A stretch of DNA of 64,000 nt. Origin: Cercis canadensis (Eukaryota > Streptophyta > Magnoliopsida > Fabales > Fabaceae). The notes under the pieces were generated by a model, which was given only the letters and a program-made list of their open reading frames with translations, searched no databases and was not told the origin of the DNA. A program made the translations under genes and the position numbers. The stretch spans positions 409,881 to 473,880 of the forward strand of contig QAOA01006583.1 of NCBI GenBank assembly GCA_003255065.1, written 5' to 3'. Positions 30,256 through 42,068 of the stretch are shown piece after piece (the stretch's first letter is position 1; every line of letters starts with the position of its first letter).

Positions 30256-30498
30256 CTAGAAGCAATATATCCTCATCAATGTAATAAGTTTATCCTTTGA
30301 ATTTTTTAGGATGTTATAGTCAGAATTGATACTTAACAATCTGATAGTCGTTGAAAGCCAAAAGTATGTCTCACATTCATCCCATAATAGAGACTGTGCG
30401 GCCCTTAACATATCATAAAACTTTACAAAATCTAGATTTGGATCCGCCTCTGGCATATACTCCGATTTGAAAGAAGGTTCAACAATATTTATAATCAT
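30256..30498 (-). pseudogene. CACTA tnp2-type transposase remnant
   Basis: The frame contains DPNLDFVKFYDMLRAAQS and WDECETYFWLSTTIRLLS. These recall the tnp2 N-terminal segment (F-LL-A--PLY-GC---S-L-----L). A second, nearly identical copy follows the N at 30786 and is judged an assembly duplicate. Confidence 0.6.
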
Positions 30499-31269
30499 CT
30501 GCTCATACCAAGGGATATATTAGTTTTCAATATATTGGAACAATAGTTGGATGGACATCTCTATGATTATCCCAATAATATTCTATGAAGTTTTTCGTGT
30601 ATAGGTGCTTCTTTACATTATCCTGTATATAAAATTTATGACATTTGCATTTCACACATAGGCATTTAAATTTTCCTTTTTCAATATACACATTAAGTCG
30701 ACTTGCAAACTCAATAAATACCTCAACATCATCATAAAAGTCATCTCTAACAACCTTACTAATTGGAACAAGTCTCTCATACATCNTTTTTTAGGATGTT
30801 ATAGTCAGACTTGATACTTAACAATCTGATAGCCGTTGAAAGCCAAAAGTATGTCTCACATTCATTCTATAATAGAGACTGTGCGGCCCTCAACATATCA
30901 TAAAACTTTACAAAATCTAGATTTGGATCCGCCTCTGGCATATACTCCGATTTGAAAGAAGGTTCAATAATATTCATAATCATCTGCTCATACCAAGGGA
31001 TATATTAGTTTTCAATATATTGGAACAATCGTTGGATGGACATCTCTATGATTATCCCAATAATATTCTATGAAGTTTTTCGTGTATAGGTGCTTCTTTA
31101 CATTATCCTGTATACAAAATTTATGACATTTGCATTTCACACATAGGCATTTAAATTTTCCTTTTTCAATATACATATTAAGTCGACTTGCAAACTCAAT
31201 AAATACCTCAACATCATCATAAAAGTCATCTCTAACAACCTTACTAATTGGAACAAGTCTCTCATACAT
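30303..31269. repeat. About 483-bp duplicate around N 30786 (assembly artefact)
   Basis: 30303-30785 and 30787-31269 are nearly identical. Each holds both the tnp2-like and the transposase-associated segments. The two versions of the latter, at 30784-30527 and 31269-31012, differ at only a few residues. Confidence 0.85.
31012..31269 (-). pseudogene. CACTA transposase-associated domain remnant
   Basis: 85 codons from MYERLVPISKVVRDDFYDD, continuing with VFIEFASRLNMYIEKGKFKC and CVKCKCHKFCIQDNVKKHL. This matches the Transpos_assoc type domain: a Cys-rich block followed by a V--HL---GF---Y--W pattern (here KNFIEYYWDNH). It is the start of the element's minus-strand transposase. Confidence 0.8.
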
Positions 31270-32659
31270 CCAACGATGACGTTCAGGGATCTCTATATTC
31301 CTTCAATATTCAAAACAAATTGAAGTTGTTAATGTTTTCCTTCAAAATTCTATCTCATTCTTGAAATTTGTTTCACCACTAGTAGAAACTTATAAAGACT
31401 AAATAGATTAATAAAATTTTGTCAGCGTCTCTCCATGGTTCTTAAAGTACACGAATTATACTGTTCAACTAGCATAAATATGTACCCAAAGAAACAAAAG
31501 AGAAGTTCTTCAAAATTTAATTAACTTACTTACTTCCAAAACTCTACTGTCCTATTAGTGGAACAACTACTTTAAGAACAGTCACAAAATTGAGGATTAT
31601 TCGAGAGTTAATCCTATGCGATTAACTCTCAAACGGGTTTCTAAGTTAACCTAACTTATCATATATAATTCTAATGTACATTCATTCTAAAAGCATATCA
31701 AAAAATTTAAACAAAATTATACAAATAAAGTGCATATAACATATAACAAGAGCCCTAAACAGAATTCTCAAAATCTCAACAATTTCACACATAATTTAAT
31801 TTAATAAATTACTCTCTAAATTGCATAAAATTAAAATTCATCCATACGAATTCAAAAAAATCACAAATTTTTTTCCAAACTCTCTACATATATTATACAT
31901 AAAAAACCATCAACCAATTTATACAAAAAAAAATCCACAACTACTCTAATTTGAACATTGAAATTTAGATTTAACATCAAGAGAAAACTCTTAAACCAAA
32001 TTATTAATCAAGTTTATAATCCATTAAATACTTATCCACAATCAATCTACACTTAAACTAGTCCACAAATAAACCAAAAACCAACCCATTTCATGCATTA
32101 TTGAGAAAGAAAATACAAGAAAAATTCAGAGAGAGTAGAATGTCCAAAGCTTCAAAAGAAGGGAGTAGAATGTCCCTACACGTTGGAAAACATCCTCAAG
32201 TCGCTAAAGATTGCTGCCCACATCCATTCATAGAGAGAAATCACCGAAACAAACCATTTTGTCTAAGTTGCAAATAAAGAAGGTGAGCCTCGAGTGCAGA
32301 ATTTTTTTTTTAGATTTCTCACGGAGAAAAACTCCATTTTCTTGTAGTGATGTCTACCATTAATTGATGCTAGTTTGATTTTGCAAAACAGGTTGAATGG
32401 ATTTATTGGGATGTAGTTCAAGCTTAGTTGTATTTGATCACTATTAGTATTATTATGAACATATGAGACTTTAATATAGGTGATGTGATGAGCGGTATTA
32501 GTGTAGGCTTATTCTTACAGTAGCTTCTCGCCTTCCAACATTATGTAAAACCCTAGATCCCCTCTCTACTCCATACCTTGTTAGTTACATTGAGAGCTGC
32601 CACTGAGATTGATCAACTCACGAATTTCATGTAATTTGTAAATAGTGGTACACCTTTGA

Positions 32660-33275
32660 TTAGACTTGTATGGATTTAGGGTTCTAAATTCATATATGGC
32701 TTATAGAAATTGCTTACACAATGTGTTGTTCTTCCAAAGGGTGGTTGAAGAATTAAAATCGAGCAAATTGCATCTCTTGAATCCATTCACAAACCACCAT
32801 ACGAGGTGCTTTCCTAACACAGGTGTTGAACTTAATGAACTTTGGGATGGTTGAATTAGTTAAAGTATATTCTCTTAAATATTTTGCATCTAGAGTAGCA
32901 CTGTTCCCAAATTTTGTTGAGACTAATTTTGAGCAGTGCAGGATCTTTGCCATATATGATGCAGGAAAAGTGGGTATTTCAAGAATCAAAGATGAGAAAT
33001 GGACACTTGTGGATGCTAACACGCAACTTCTATTATGATGACATAATAGTTCATAAGGGGCAACTCTATGTAGTGGATAAATGGGGAATCATTTCATGGA
33101 TTGACATTTCATCTTTGAAGTTGGTTTAGTTTTCTCCTCCATTATATGGTCTGGGTAACATGAAGCATTTGGTGGTCTAGTGGAAGTCCACATGTTGTTG
33201 ATATGTATATGAAAAGAGAATCCAACAGGAACATGTTTTATAAGGTGGTTGATATCAAAGTGTACAAGTAATGAT
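32660..33275 (+). pseudogene. F-box/DUF295 pseudogene fragment (SKIP23-like)
   Basis: Pieces in different frames match the DUF295 half of the F-box gene at 14667-15794. VGISRIKDEKWTLVDAN matches its GFMKYGDENWTLVDD, then YYDDIIVHKGQLYVVDKWG and IISWIDISSLKLV match HYDDVIVYKGQFYVTDRWG and TISWLDISSLKLI. No F-box remains. At least one frameshift and several stops are present, so it is dead. It starts about 300 bp beyond the CACTA end. Confidence 0.75.
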
Positions 33276-33279
33276 ACCG

Positions 33280-33895
33280 TGTAAAATTACTACCCCTACT
33301 ACAATAAAAAGACAACAATGTTCATTGCTTGGTATATCTCTTCCTTTCCCCCCTCTGACTCTAACTAAGTTATTTTTCTCTCTCACTCTCTCAACACTCT
33401 CTTAGGTACCCTCTCCCTTAGGTCCCTACCCTCTCCCTGTTTCAGCTTAAGACTATGTTGGAAGGGAAGCCAATTGCATTTATTTGTGTTTCCTCTGTGT
33501 TCGTGTTCAGCTTAACTAGTTCCTCGCTTAAGCCCGTTGAGTCTTTCATGCCTCCTGCAACTTTGTTTGAAGGGGACCTCAGTTTGTCAATACAATTTAA
33601 AAGGAAAACTTGGTTTTGAGTGTTGAAACTCGGTTTAGGGTGAAATTCAAACATGTTATTATATAGCTATGAATAATGTCTTCGATGGAAATAAGAGAAA
33701 CAAAGAGGAATAACATGCAGATTGATCAGTATTACAAGTGCTGCAAACTGAAAACATGAGGGTGGATTGATCTTCTCTTTTTCATGATACATGCAGGTTA
33801 AGTAGGATCTCATGTTTCTCTTGTGAGTGTTATTGGAGAGCCATTTGTTTTATAAGTGTTTCTTTTTCTTCTCTTAGTCCATTGCTTCATTGTTC
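33280..33895. other. Intergenic, nothing recognised
   Basis: A CT-rich run at 33330-33440, then frames without known resemblance. Confidence 0.3.
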
Positions 33896-34360
33896 AATAC
33901 ATGTTCCATAAATCCATCAACTTTCATAAAACAAACTTCATTAGTCATTCTTATGTTATTCTTTATTTTACATTATTCTTCATTAGTGATATTTATGCCA
34001 TTCTTTTTTATGAAAACGTTAAAAATCACAACTTTTGATAAAAATTTTCTTTCAAATGAGATCACTAACACTGTAACACATAAATTTTGTAAAAGGATTT
34101 CAAGCTTCAACTTCAGTAGTGATATTTATGCCATTTTTTTAATCAATTTATTAAACTCTGAGTAAAAAATAAATACTCATGTAAATTCAACAANAATACA
34201 TGTTCCATAAATCCATCAACTTTCATAAAACAAACTTCATTAGTCATTCTTATGTTATTCTTTATTTTACATTATTCTTCATTACTGATATTGATGCCAT
34301 TCTTTATTAATTTATTAAACTCCATGTAAAAAAAATCAAACACCCATGTAAGTTCAACAA
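33896..34360. repeat. Duplicate around N 34194 with a length difference (assembly artefact)
   Basis: 33896-34193 is repeated from 34195, but the second copy lacks about 130 bp in the middle. The missing block is bounded by two copies of 'agtgatatttatgccatt'. This looks like an insertion/deletion polymorphism between haplotypes. Confidence 0.7.
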
Positions 34361-34513
34361 TTTTTTTTTTATTTTTTTTTTTATTTTCACGCCATTCTTT
34401 CTTAATTTTGCTCCTTTTAAGTCCATTGTTTATTCACAATTTCAACGACGTCAATTTAACTTCATCAGCAAAAAGAAATTACAAATAATAATACTGAAGG
34501 CGTATTCTGCTAA

Positions 34514-34752
34514 GGGTGAGACTATGTTATACTATGTCTTGTCTCACCCTTTCTTTATACTGTTTTAGTTATATGTTGTATCATTCTGGTAGAGTTAATA
34601 TGATTTAATTTTTGCTAAGTTTACTTAAATTTTTTCAATATAACCCAAACATTGATTTAGTAAAAAATTAAATTATGTTAATTGTGCATACAACTTAGAA
34701 CTAAAACAGTTTAAAAAAAAGTGGGACCCGATCGTATAGCATAGTCTCAACC
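34514..34752. mobile_element. MITE, Mutator-like, 239 bp
   Basis: Terminal inverted repeats: left 'gggtgagactatgttatac', right end with reverse complement 'ggttgagactatgctatac'. Nine-base flanks TTCTGCTAA and TTCTACTAA differ by one base, suggesting a 9-bp target duplication. The same family as the outer element at 38064-38559. Confidence 0.75.
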
Positions 34753-35038
34753 TTCTACTAATCTGGGAGAGTAGCAATAATACCTTCCCCTTTTCTTTGG
34801 GTTGTTGGGGGAAGGTAAGAAGGAAGATAGGGCTTTCTATCTACAACCATAGGCTAATTAAACAGCATGCCACACAGTTTAATGAAGAAATGTTCCATAT
34901 AATTGTGTTACAACAAGGGAAAGGATGAAAACTAGTTATCCAAAGGAGAAAAAACAATAACGAGGGATGTTAAGGGGATGAAAATGGAGACTGAATAATC
35001 AATGAGTACAAATAATGCACATAATTTATATCAGCACT

Positions 35039-36723
35039 CTAAGAATTAATATGTTTTAGCACTGCCTTGGTAGATTCATGAGCAAAATACTTTTGCCTAA
35101 GCACAACATATGGATAACCGACAAATGACAAAATGTTGGCAGGCTTTGAGAAGGAGAGTATTTCATACCACACTTGGTTATTCTCATCCATCTCGATTGA
35201 AAAACGCTCTTCTCCAGCCTGTGTCCAGAAAGATTAATGCATTAAAATGGGCCATGGTTGTCCATTATTTAGTAGTTTTGCATGCTAAAAACTCCTGAAT
35301 ATATGATAAATTTCAAGGGTAAGAGAAACTTATTGAAAGTTATAAACAACTGTTGTTAGAGAGATGAGGAAATACACTGGAGTTTCATTTGAGACCTACT
35401 GAATGAACCAAGCTAAATGTCTTAATCATGAGCCGGTACTCAAGCAACTCCCTCTTTCATCATCCATAATTAATAAGATTAAATGATGAGTGGCTACCTT
35501 GATGGCTTACCAACAAATAGCAACAAGAACATGTTGACAAGGGAAATCAGTGATTGTAAGCTAAATTCATTAGGAATTATTGTAAATTTAAACTTAAATG
35601 CCACATAATTTTTTTTACCATTTTCAAATAACAATGTTAAGAAGCAACATCAGGACAAATTAAATTAATAGTCATATTTTCTTAAGATTTGTCATCTGTT
35701 ACAGTCATGTTTTCCTGTTATAAACATAATTGACACTGATATTTGTTTAATCTTCTACTTCAACTAGGGATATTGTTCCTTACTTCAGTATGTTGTAGAT
35801 CAAAATGATAAACTCTTTCTAAAACTAAATCTATGAAAAGTAGAGGCTGGCTCACCTATTCAACTTAAGTAACAAGATATCAGTGCGGAAATGAGTTCAG
35901 GTCTCAAATATAAGGAGTAATTCCCACTGATTTACAACAATTTCTTTCAAACCCATATAAGCACACTTAAAAAGAACATAACTTTAGTCTGAGGAAATTG
36001 AAAAGCATTATAACTAAACTGTATTCCAAACACCCCACCCCCAAGAAAAAATGGAAGCAACAAAAGAGGAAAGGTAGAAAAAGCACTAACCAGTAAGTGG
36101 CCATGAAGAGTTCCACTTCCAAAACCAAAGGAGGGCAGGCGGTTTTTGGCACTGCTACGTTCACCAACATATACAACCTCAAGAGGCATCATGAGCCATG
36201 GGAAGAACTCCTTGACACAAACACAAAACTTCACACCTTGTTGAATTGGAGTTTCCGGATCAACAAATGCCCAATTGAATCCAAAATGCCTGCAAGTTGC
36301 TCCAATAGTGATCCTAGGCTTTTATCCATAAAACCCTTTACATATATCTTAAAACAGAAGTAACATCTGCAAAGTGCAAACCTCCAGCATCGGAGAGCAC
36401 TCTTGCCCTTCTCAAAAGACTCTAGACCAGAACCTACCAACACCCGTGCATGGTTTAGCAAGAATCCCTCTTTTGAAAGCCCCTTATCTTCTTTAAGAGA
36501 AGACAAGGATTTAGCAGTAGCTCCTCTATAATTGATGTCATAGTTGAAAGTGCTTGATCTGGCAGCAAGTTTAAAGGCAAAGCTTGAACAATAGAATAAG
36601 CCAGAAAAGGTTTCAAATTTGCTTGAAATTCCTTAAAAACAAGTCAAGATAATATCTCTATTACTTCTTGATGCAATCCTTTTGATTTTGGGCAGAGGGT
36701 CGATCCCAGCACAAGAAAACCAT
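35039..36723 (-). CDS. DUF1990 / UPF0548 family protein
   Basis: Exons on the minus strand: 36723-36665, 36558-36382, 36289-36091 and 35218-35039. All are GT-AG and in phase, total 204 aa, the usual length of the plant UPF0548 protein. The sequence starts MVFLCWDRPS, then SSTFNYDINYRGATA, GFLLNHARVLVGSG, GFNWAFVDPETPIQQG, SFGFGSGTLHGHLL and FSIEMDENNQVWYEI, ending in YFAHESTKAVLKHINS. These are DUF1990 blocks in the normal order. No transmembrane segment is obvious. The biochemical role is not known. A 5' leader probably lies upstream toward 36.9 kb. The plus-strand frame at 35110-35298 is the antisense of the last exon. Confidence 0.9.
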
Positions 36724-37662
36724 CTCTGTAAAAATTTGAGCATATGAAAGGGATTTAGTAGAAAAGACAGTAATTGAAGAATATTAAACAAAAATACGGT
36801 GAAAAAAGTCTCAATGAACACTATTCAGAATCCATAGGGAGCATACCTCTGATTCTGAAGGCCGAATTGAAGTGAAAGTGAAGAGTGAACAAGCAGAGCC
36901 GCTGCTGTGCTGCACCCAGAAGCAAAAAAAATCCAGAGGGGGAGAATGTGCCAACTGCCGAGTGGATGCGTGCGTGCGTTAGGGGGTAAATCCGTAAATG
37001 GGTTAGAGGAACCGTTGGGGAAAAAAATTTTGATTTTGACAAAAGGGAAAAAGAAGGTTTAAAACCGGGCCAATCTGGTCGGGAAAAAGTGACCCATATT
37101 TTCAGGTCAACAATTTAAAGGCCCAGTCCAATTTTAAAAGTGGGTTGTACGGGCCAACTCAAAACTGAAATTGCACTTTCTTATCAAAAAAAACAAAAAA
37201 ATACTGAAATTGCACGAAGCCAATCAAATTTTTTTTTTGGTAAATGATTTATTTAATCCCTAAAGTCTTATATAAAAAGATCTTATACAATAATTTTTTT
37301 TAAATTAAATTATTTTCTATTTAGATAAAGAAATGCTTTTAATATCATGTTATGAGTCTCTACAAAAGTTTTTTCTTAGAAGCTCTAAAAAATAACTTTA
37401 TAAAATAAGTTAAAAATAATTTTTTAAGGCGTAATAAGCTATTTATATAAATTTATCAAAATACAATTTTATCTATATATAAACACTTTTGATGATAAAG
37501 AAAAAAGCTCCAATAAATCATAAGTTATGCTATTCAAACAAAGCCTTAGTGAGAATTGGAAAAGCTATATGTCATTCACAAAAATGTCATTCATGCCAAT
37601 TTTATTTTTTCTAAATTTCCCTATACTTTCTTTTGTTTTGGCATAACAAAAAATAATAAATA

Positions 37663-37687
37663 ATATATATATATATATATATATATA
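37663..37687. repeat. (AT)n microsatellite
   Basis: Alternating AT for about 25 bases between the DUF1990 gene and the MITE nest. Confidence 0.9.
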
Positions 37688-38063
37688 ACTTTTTAAAATG
37701 TTTCTAATGCTAAATATAGTGAGTTTTATTTATTTATTTATTTATTGTGGAGTGTTAAATCTTAACATAAAAATATTCAACAGTGCTAAAAAAAAAGTGT
37801 GTTCCAAGTACTGCACCTCCAAAAACCAATTACAGAACTATTACTGAAGCTCTCTCCCACAGCAAAGAGAGTATGGAGTTGTAATCCATGACTCTAATGG
37901 CTTCTATTGAAGATGGAATTTGTTGTACTCTTTTATTGCTCATAATAGCAGATAGGTCTGTTACTACAAAATTTGTGTGTTCACATATTAGGTGTCCACT
38001 GCAAGCACAAGTATACAAAGCCCCCACTGAAATCATATAAAAAAATTTCAAATGTTTATTATA

Positions 38064-38559
38064 GGGAGTGCTATGCTACACTTTTAAATGTGACATAAGT
38101 CATATCTTTAGTTATTTTTAAACTCTTTTATTTATGCGGGAATTCTATGATACTACGTAAGTATGCCATACTACACTGACGTGGCAAGCATACATAATTT
38201 TTATATTTTATTATATATAAAATATAATTTTTTTAATTTTTTAAACAAACTTAAAAATAATTAATTTGTACACATGTCATTCATTTATTGGTTATTTCTA
38301 TGTAGTATGACATACTACATAAATACTAAAAGTATCTAAGAAACCTCCTTATTTATATATTGTATTATTGTGTCACAACTAACAAAATTTAAATTTTATA
38401 GAATCAATGTTTGTGTTATATTGAAAAAATTTAAGTGAGTCTGTAAAATTTAAATTATATTAATTGTGCCAGAATAATACAATATAGAACTAAAATAATG
38501 TAAAAAAATACTCAAATGTAACTTATGTCACATTTGGAGGGAGTATGATAGTCTCGCCC
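38064..38559. mobile_element. MITE, Mutator-like, containing a second MITE
   Basis: The arms share 'aaatgtgacataagt' exactly as an inverted repeat. The ends are GGGAGTG... on the left and, in reverse complement, GGGCGAGACTAT on the right, like the element at 34514-34752. An 8-base flank with one mismatch (TTATTATA / TTCTTATA) is a plausible target duplication. The inner insertion at 38136-38347 makes it longer than its family member. Confidence 0.65.
38136..38347. mobile_element. Nested AT-rich MITE with perfect 8-bp target duplication
   Basis: Flanked by TTATTTAT on both sides (38128-38135 and 38348-38355). The ends are imperfect inverted repeats: 'ggaattctatgatac' on the left and, in reverse complement, 'ggaggtttcttagatac' on the right. 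The 8-bp duplication suggests hAT. Its core matches the copies at 16.0 and 16.5 kb. Confidence 0.75.
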
Positions 38560-38624
38560 TTCTTATACAGTCATATATAACATCTCCCTCTTATGTTTTT
38601 ATTTTATTTTGTTTTTATATATTA

Positions 38625-38875
38625 ATAAGGATATGTTACTTCAATACTATCAAGCACGTGATAATAGCATAAATGGGGATTCATGAAAGAGCAGACAAAG
38701 ACCTACCTAGAGGATTACATGCAAGCTGCTATTGGCCCTTAGAGAATGCTACTCAACTAGCCCTTGAGTAGGAATGTTCACTGAGCAAGATTATTGGTTG
38801 CAGGGAGTTCCAACTCAGCACCTTGGAGGTACAAAGCCCTAAGCTGGAACTCTTTGACCAACTGAGCCAACTCCC
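38625..38875 (-). mobile_element. Possible second SINE
   Basis: On the minus strand the start 'gggagttggctcagttggt' is tRNA-like with an A box, and 'gagttggaactccc' about 35 bases on is B box-like. The tail runs into AT-rich DNA. No clear target duplication was found, so the 3' limit is uncertain. Confidence 0.5.
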
Positions 38876-39026
38876 TTTATAATAATAAGAAAAATAAACC
38901 ATGGAAAGACACTTGATGAATATCTAAACTTGTTTTTCATGTAGCATCTAAAACTCTCACAAATGAAACTTAAAAAAAAAAAAAAAAAAAACCATAAAAA
39001 AAAGCAAAACAAAACAAAAAGACAAA

Positions 39027-41369
39027 TTATGGTAGAACAGGCAGCTCCACCTTGTCAAAGGAAAAGAAACTGACCCGTCCATACTCGACCAGACAAATTT
39101 TTAAAGGAATGTCACCACATTGTCTCTCAAGGACTTGAATTTCTGCTCTGGAAGGTGGATTGCCCCTACAAGATGGAAAAACAAAAAAATTGAATCCATT
39201 CCTCCATAGTCTCTCAATTTTTCATGAATGCTACAGTTCTATATCAAATATAAAGGAAAAATTTAACTGAACAGTTTTTCTTGGAGCAGGATTTACCATT
39301 CCTCATTGTACTAAAATTCAACTGTTTCTCAAACATCTTAGTCTTAACTTCAATATTTCATTTCACAGAACATGCAACTACAACAGCCTTAATCATCAAA
39401 TACCAGGAGTGATGACACATCCATATTGGTCTATATTACAACCAAAAGTCAATATAAAGACTTAAGAAGCATCTCACTTCTGATTGGTTAATTGTCAAAG
39501 GAAAGCCAATCTCAACAAAATTTGAGGCCAAGTTCCAGAGTATGTTCATTAAGTAAACACTGTAAAGGTTAGCTTTGGGCATTCAGTTCGTGAAAGGAGC
39601 TTGAGTTTTTACTTGGTTACGAAGCAGTATCAAGCCTATGATTCAAGGGGAAAGTTTTTTCATTCTAATATCTATCTACAGAGGGAACATGAAATTAAGA
39701 ATCCACACATAGAACTTTCTAAACACCATTCAATAACCAAGTTGAACACCTGTGTCAGAGTGTCTGTTTACATGTGCGTTACAACACACGTCATAAGATG
39801 ATTGAATTTTTCATCTAGTCAAATTCTCAATTACTCTACCAGTACGACCAAGATAAATGGTTGTTGAAGAAATATTTTACGTAATCAAATAAAAACAATT
39901 CATATGAAATGCCTTTAAACAAGAAAATAATCAAATTCATAGCATTACTGAACTAATAATTACCTTGACAAGTAGAGTAAAAAGCTTGGATCACCTGGAG
40001 AAGACTTTCTAAACCTGTTATTTGGCAGATAAACTTCAAAATCAGGCCTCGCTTCATTAATATGCATCTTACTGAACAACATATTGATGAAAAGCTTGTC
40101 TTTGGAACCCACATCTACTAGCTGTTTGCTTTCTTCAGTGCTTCCAAGGAAAACAGGTGTATCGGCACTTTTAACACCCTTCAAACTCCAAGCAACACCA
40201 TGCCGTCCAACCACATAACCAAGTGATTTGAGGTGCCTGTAAACCTCAAACACCTCCCAACTACATCCACCCTTCCTGCCTGCTACCTTGCTGTACAAGT
40301 CTGTTAGATTCATGCATGTGTCACCATTATCCAAGAGATTTAATGCTCCTAACTCCATCAAATACCTGCCAAATCAAACTCATGTGATAAAACAAGTTTT
40401 TAAATAGTTTGATTTTTGCAAGAAACATAACAAATGCTTCTCCTTTCAATTTCTCCTCCAAAACATTACTTATCTCTGTATATCAATACAAATAAAATGA
40501 ATGCTCCTTTTATATTAATATGCAGATAAAAGAAAAACTCTCAGTGGTTGGAATAAATTCAGCAAGATTATGTTTAGTTCTAGCTTATAATACTGATTAT
40601 ATGATATAGAATGAAGTTCAACTACATCAAGGACAGTCCCAGGAGGATATGAAGCCAATAGGTTATAGTTACAGGAAATAGACACATTTACAAAACACAT
40701 ATGTAAGAGTGGAGATAGTGATAGAGGGAAGAAAGAAAGAGAATGGCATTTCACCTACAAAGTCTCCTCAATTGAACAATACATCTTGCCATTACGAGCT
40801 ATTCCAGTGGTTACCCACATTTTTCCCTTCTTTTCAATAACTTCTGCCATTCCCATTTCATCATTCCAAGAAGCTCTGGATTTCACATTCCTGAAAATGA
40901 AAAGGCAAAACCTTTCAAAGCCATTCCTAAGTTGGGGAAGTTTTTTTTTTAATTATTTTTTTTAATGCATACTTCTGTGATAAGCAACTAACTTGTTGAT
41001 TGAAAATAATTTACCTAAACTGCAACTTGGGGATGAAACCAGATAAATAGTGNTTTGCCCTTCTTTTCAATAACTTCTGCCATTCCCATTTCATCATTCC
41101 AAGAAGCTCTGGATTTCACATTCCTGAAAAAGAAAAGGCAAAACCTTTCAAAGCCATTCCTAAGTTGGGGAAGTTTTTTATTTTTTATTTTTTTTTAATG
41201 CATACTTCTGTGATAAGCAACTAACTTGTTGATTGAAAATAATTTACCTAAACTGCAACTTGGGGATGAAACCAGATAAATAGTGACACTCTTCTTCATT
41301 GTCACTTGCATTTTGCAAATAGACCTCGTCATCGCTGTCTCCAGTTAAATAAAAACCGTCGCCTTCCAT
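39027..41369 (-). CDS. SEN54: tRNA-splicing endonuclease subunit SEN54
   Basis: SEN54 is a structural subunit of the heterotetrameric nuclear endonuclease that removes tRNA introns. Exons on the minus strand: 41369-41248, 40890-40759, 40365-39964 and 39165-39027. Phases agree and the total is 264 aa. Conserved features: KLQFRNVKSRASWNDEMGMA, then IEKKGKMWVTTGIARNGKM and CSIEETLYLMELGALNLLD (the SEN54 N-terminal domain), then WEVFEVYRHLKSLGYVV and GRHGVAWSL (the winged helix-like part). The C-terminus is RVSFFSFDKVELPVLP. Exon 2 is partly repeated at 41126-41054 next to the N at 41053, which I read as an assembly duplicate. A 5' untranslated exon probably lies near 42070-42240. It faces the MAM33-type gene across a short shared promoter. 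Confidence 0.9.
40823..41284. repeat. About 230-bp duplicate around N 41053 (assembly artefact)
   Basis: 40823-41052 and 41054-41284 match closely ('cccttcttttcaataact' through 'gaaaccagataaatagtg'), differing by a few bases and homopolymer length. They include the start of SEN54 exon 2. Confidence 0.85.
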
Positions 41370-42068
41370 AATCAACAGCCCTAATTTTTTTTTTTTAAAA
41401 AAAATAATCAATAATTTTGCAGAGAAGTGACCGCCAAACTACAGTCCCTGTCCTTGCCTCCTAAAATTAGAGGTTCCAAGAGATTCGGGCAGAATCACAC
41501 GAATCAGAGGTAAACCAAAGCATCCAAAAATTTACACTTTATGCCAAATGCACAAAAATAATCTGATATAAAGATGTTCAAGTTCGAATAACATAAAAGA
41601 ATGGAAAAACAAACCCAATATAGCATCTTCTTGTATGGGTGAGCTTATGTAATTGTAGTAATCATAGATTCGTAGATAAACATGCACTTGATTACACTTT
41701 CATAATCCATACTGTGAATAAACAGAGACAGAAACGTGAGTACAAGATTACAAGATTTATGGTACAGAAAATTCTGTACTTACATTGACCTAATTTGAAC
41801 AGAAAAGGGGTTCCTCTCAAAATGGTCCATTTTCAACTTGTCCTCTGAAATCAAATTAAAACAAAAAGTTCTGTTTGGTTCATTAGTCATTCCAAGTTCG
41901 GAATTTCTGCCATTACAGAGATGTGTTCTAGACCATATTTTCTATTCGTTTCTCTGTCTTACAATCATTTTCTCTCTCTACATGCACTTGTTTCCCTCTA
42001 CCTTTCTCCCTCTCGCCCCTAAGTACTTTTGGGAATGAAAGACACAAGCTGAAGGGGTAAATACTCAC

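Larger units (their letters stand above)
27325..32349 (-). mobile_element. CACTA (En/Spm) DNA transposon, ends intact, transposase degraded
   Basis: The left end begins CACTACAAAAAAA and the right end finishes TTTTCTTGTAGTG, an inverted CACTACAA pair. The target trinucleotide ATG flanks both sides (27322-27324 and 32350-32352). Both ends hold many copies of short subterminal motifs such as 'tctcacaga', 'ctcacgga' and 'gtgagaaa', as the transposase-binding regions of CACTA elements do. Minus-strand coding relics occur in order: a transposase-associated domain (31269-31012), a tnp2-like stretch (ADGFSHLKWASRHI near 29.8 kb, FYDMLRAAQSLLWDE near 30.4 kb), and a DUF4216-like end (28.8-29.1 kb). 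Frameshifts and stops are frequent, so it is non-autonomous now. Its real length is shorter than shown, because two N-junction duplicates (N at 27786 and 30786) inflate it. Confidence 0.88.

Noticed and set aside
33442-33654. 70-codon minus-strand frame
   Set aside because: No resemblance to any family and no splice or promoter context.
35110-35298. 62-codon plus-strand frame
   Set aside because: Antisense of the last DUF1990 exon, whose minus-strand frame fits the family to the final residues.
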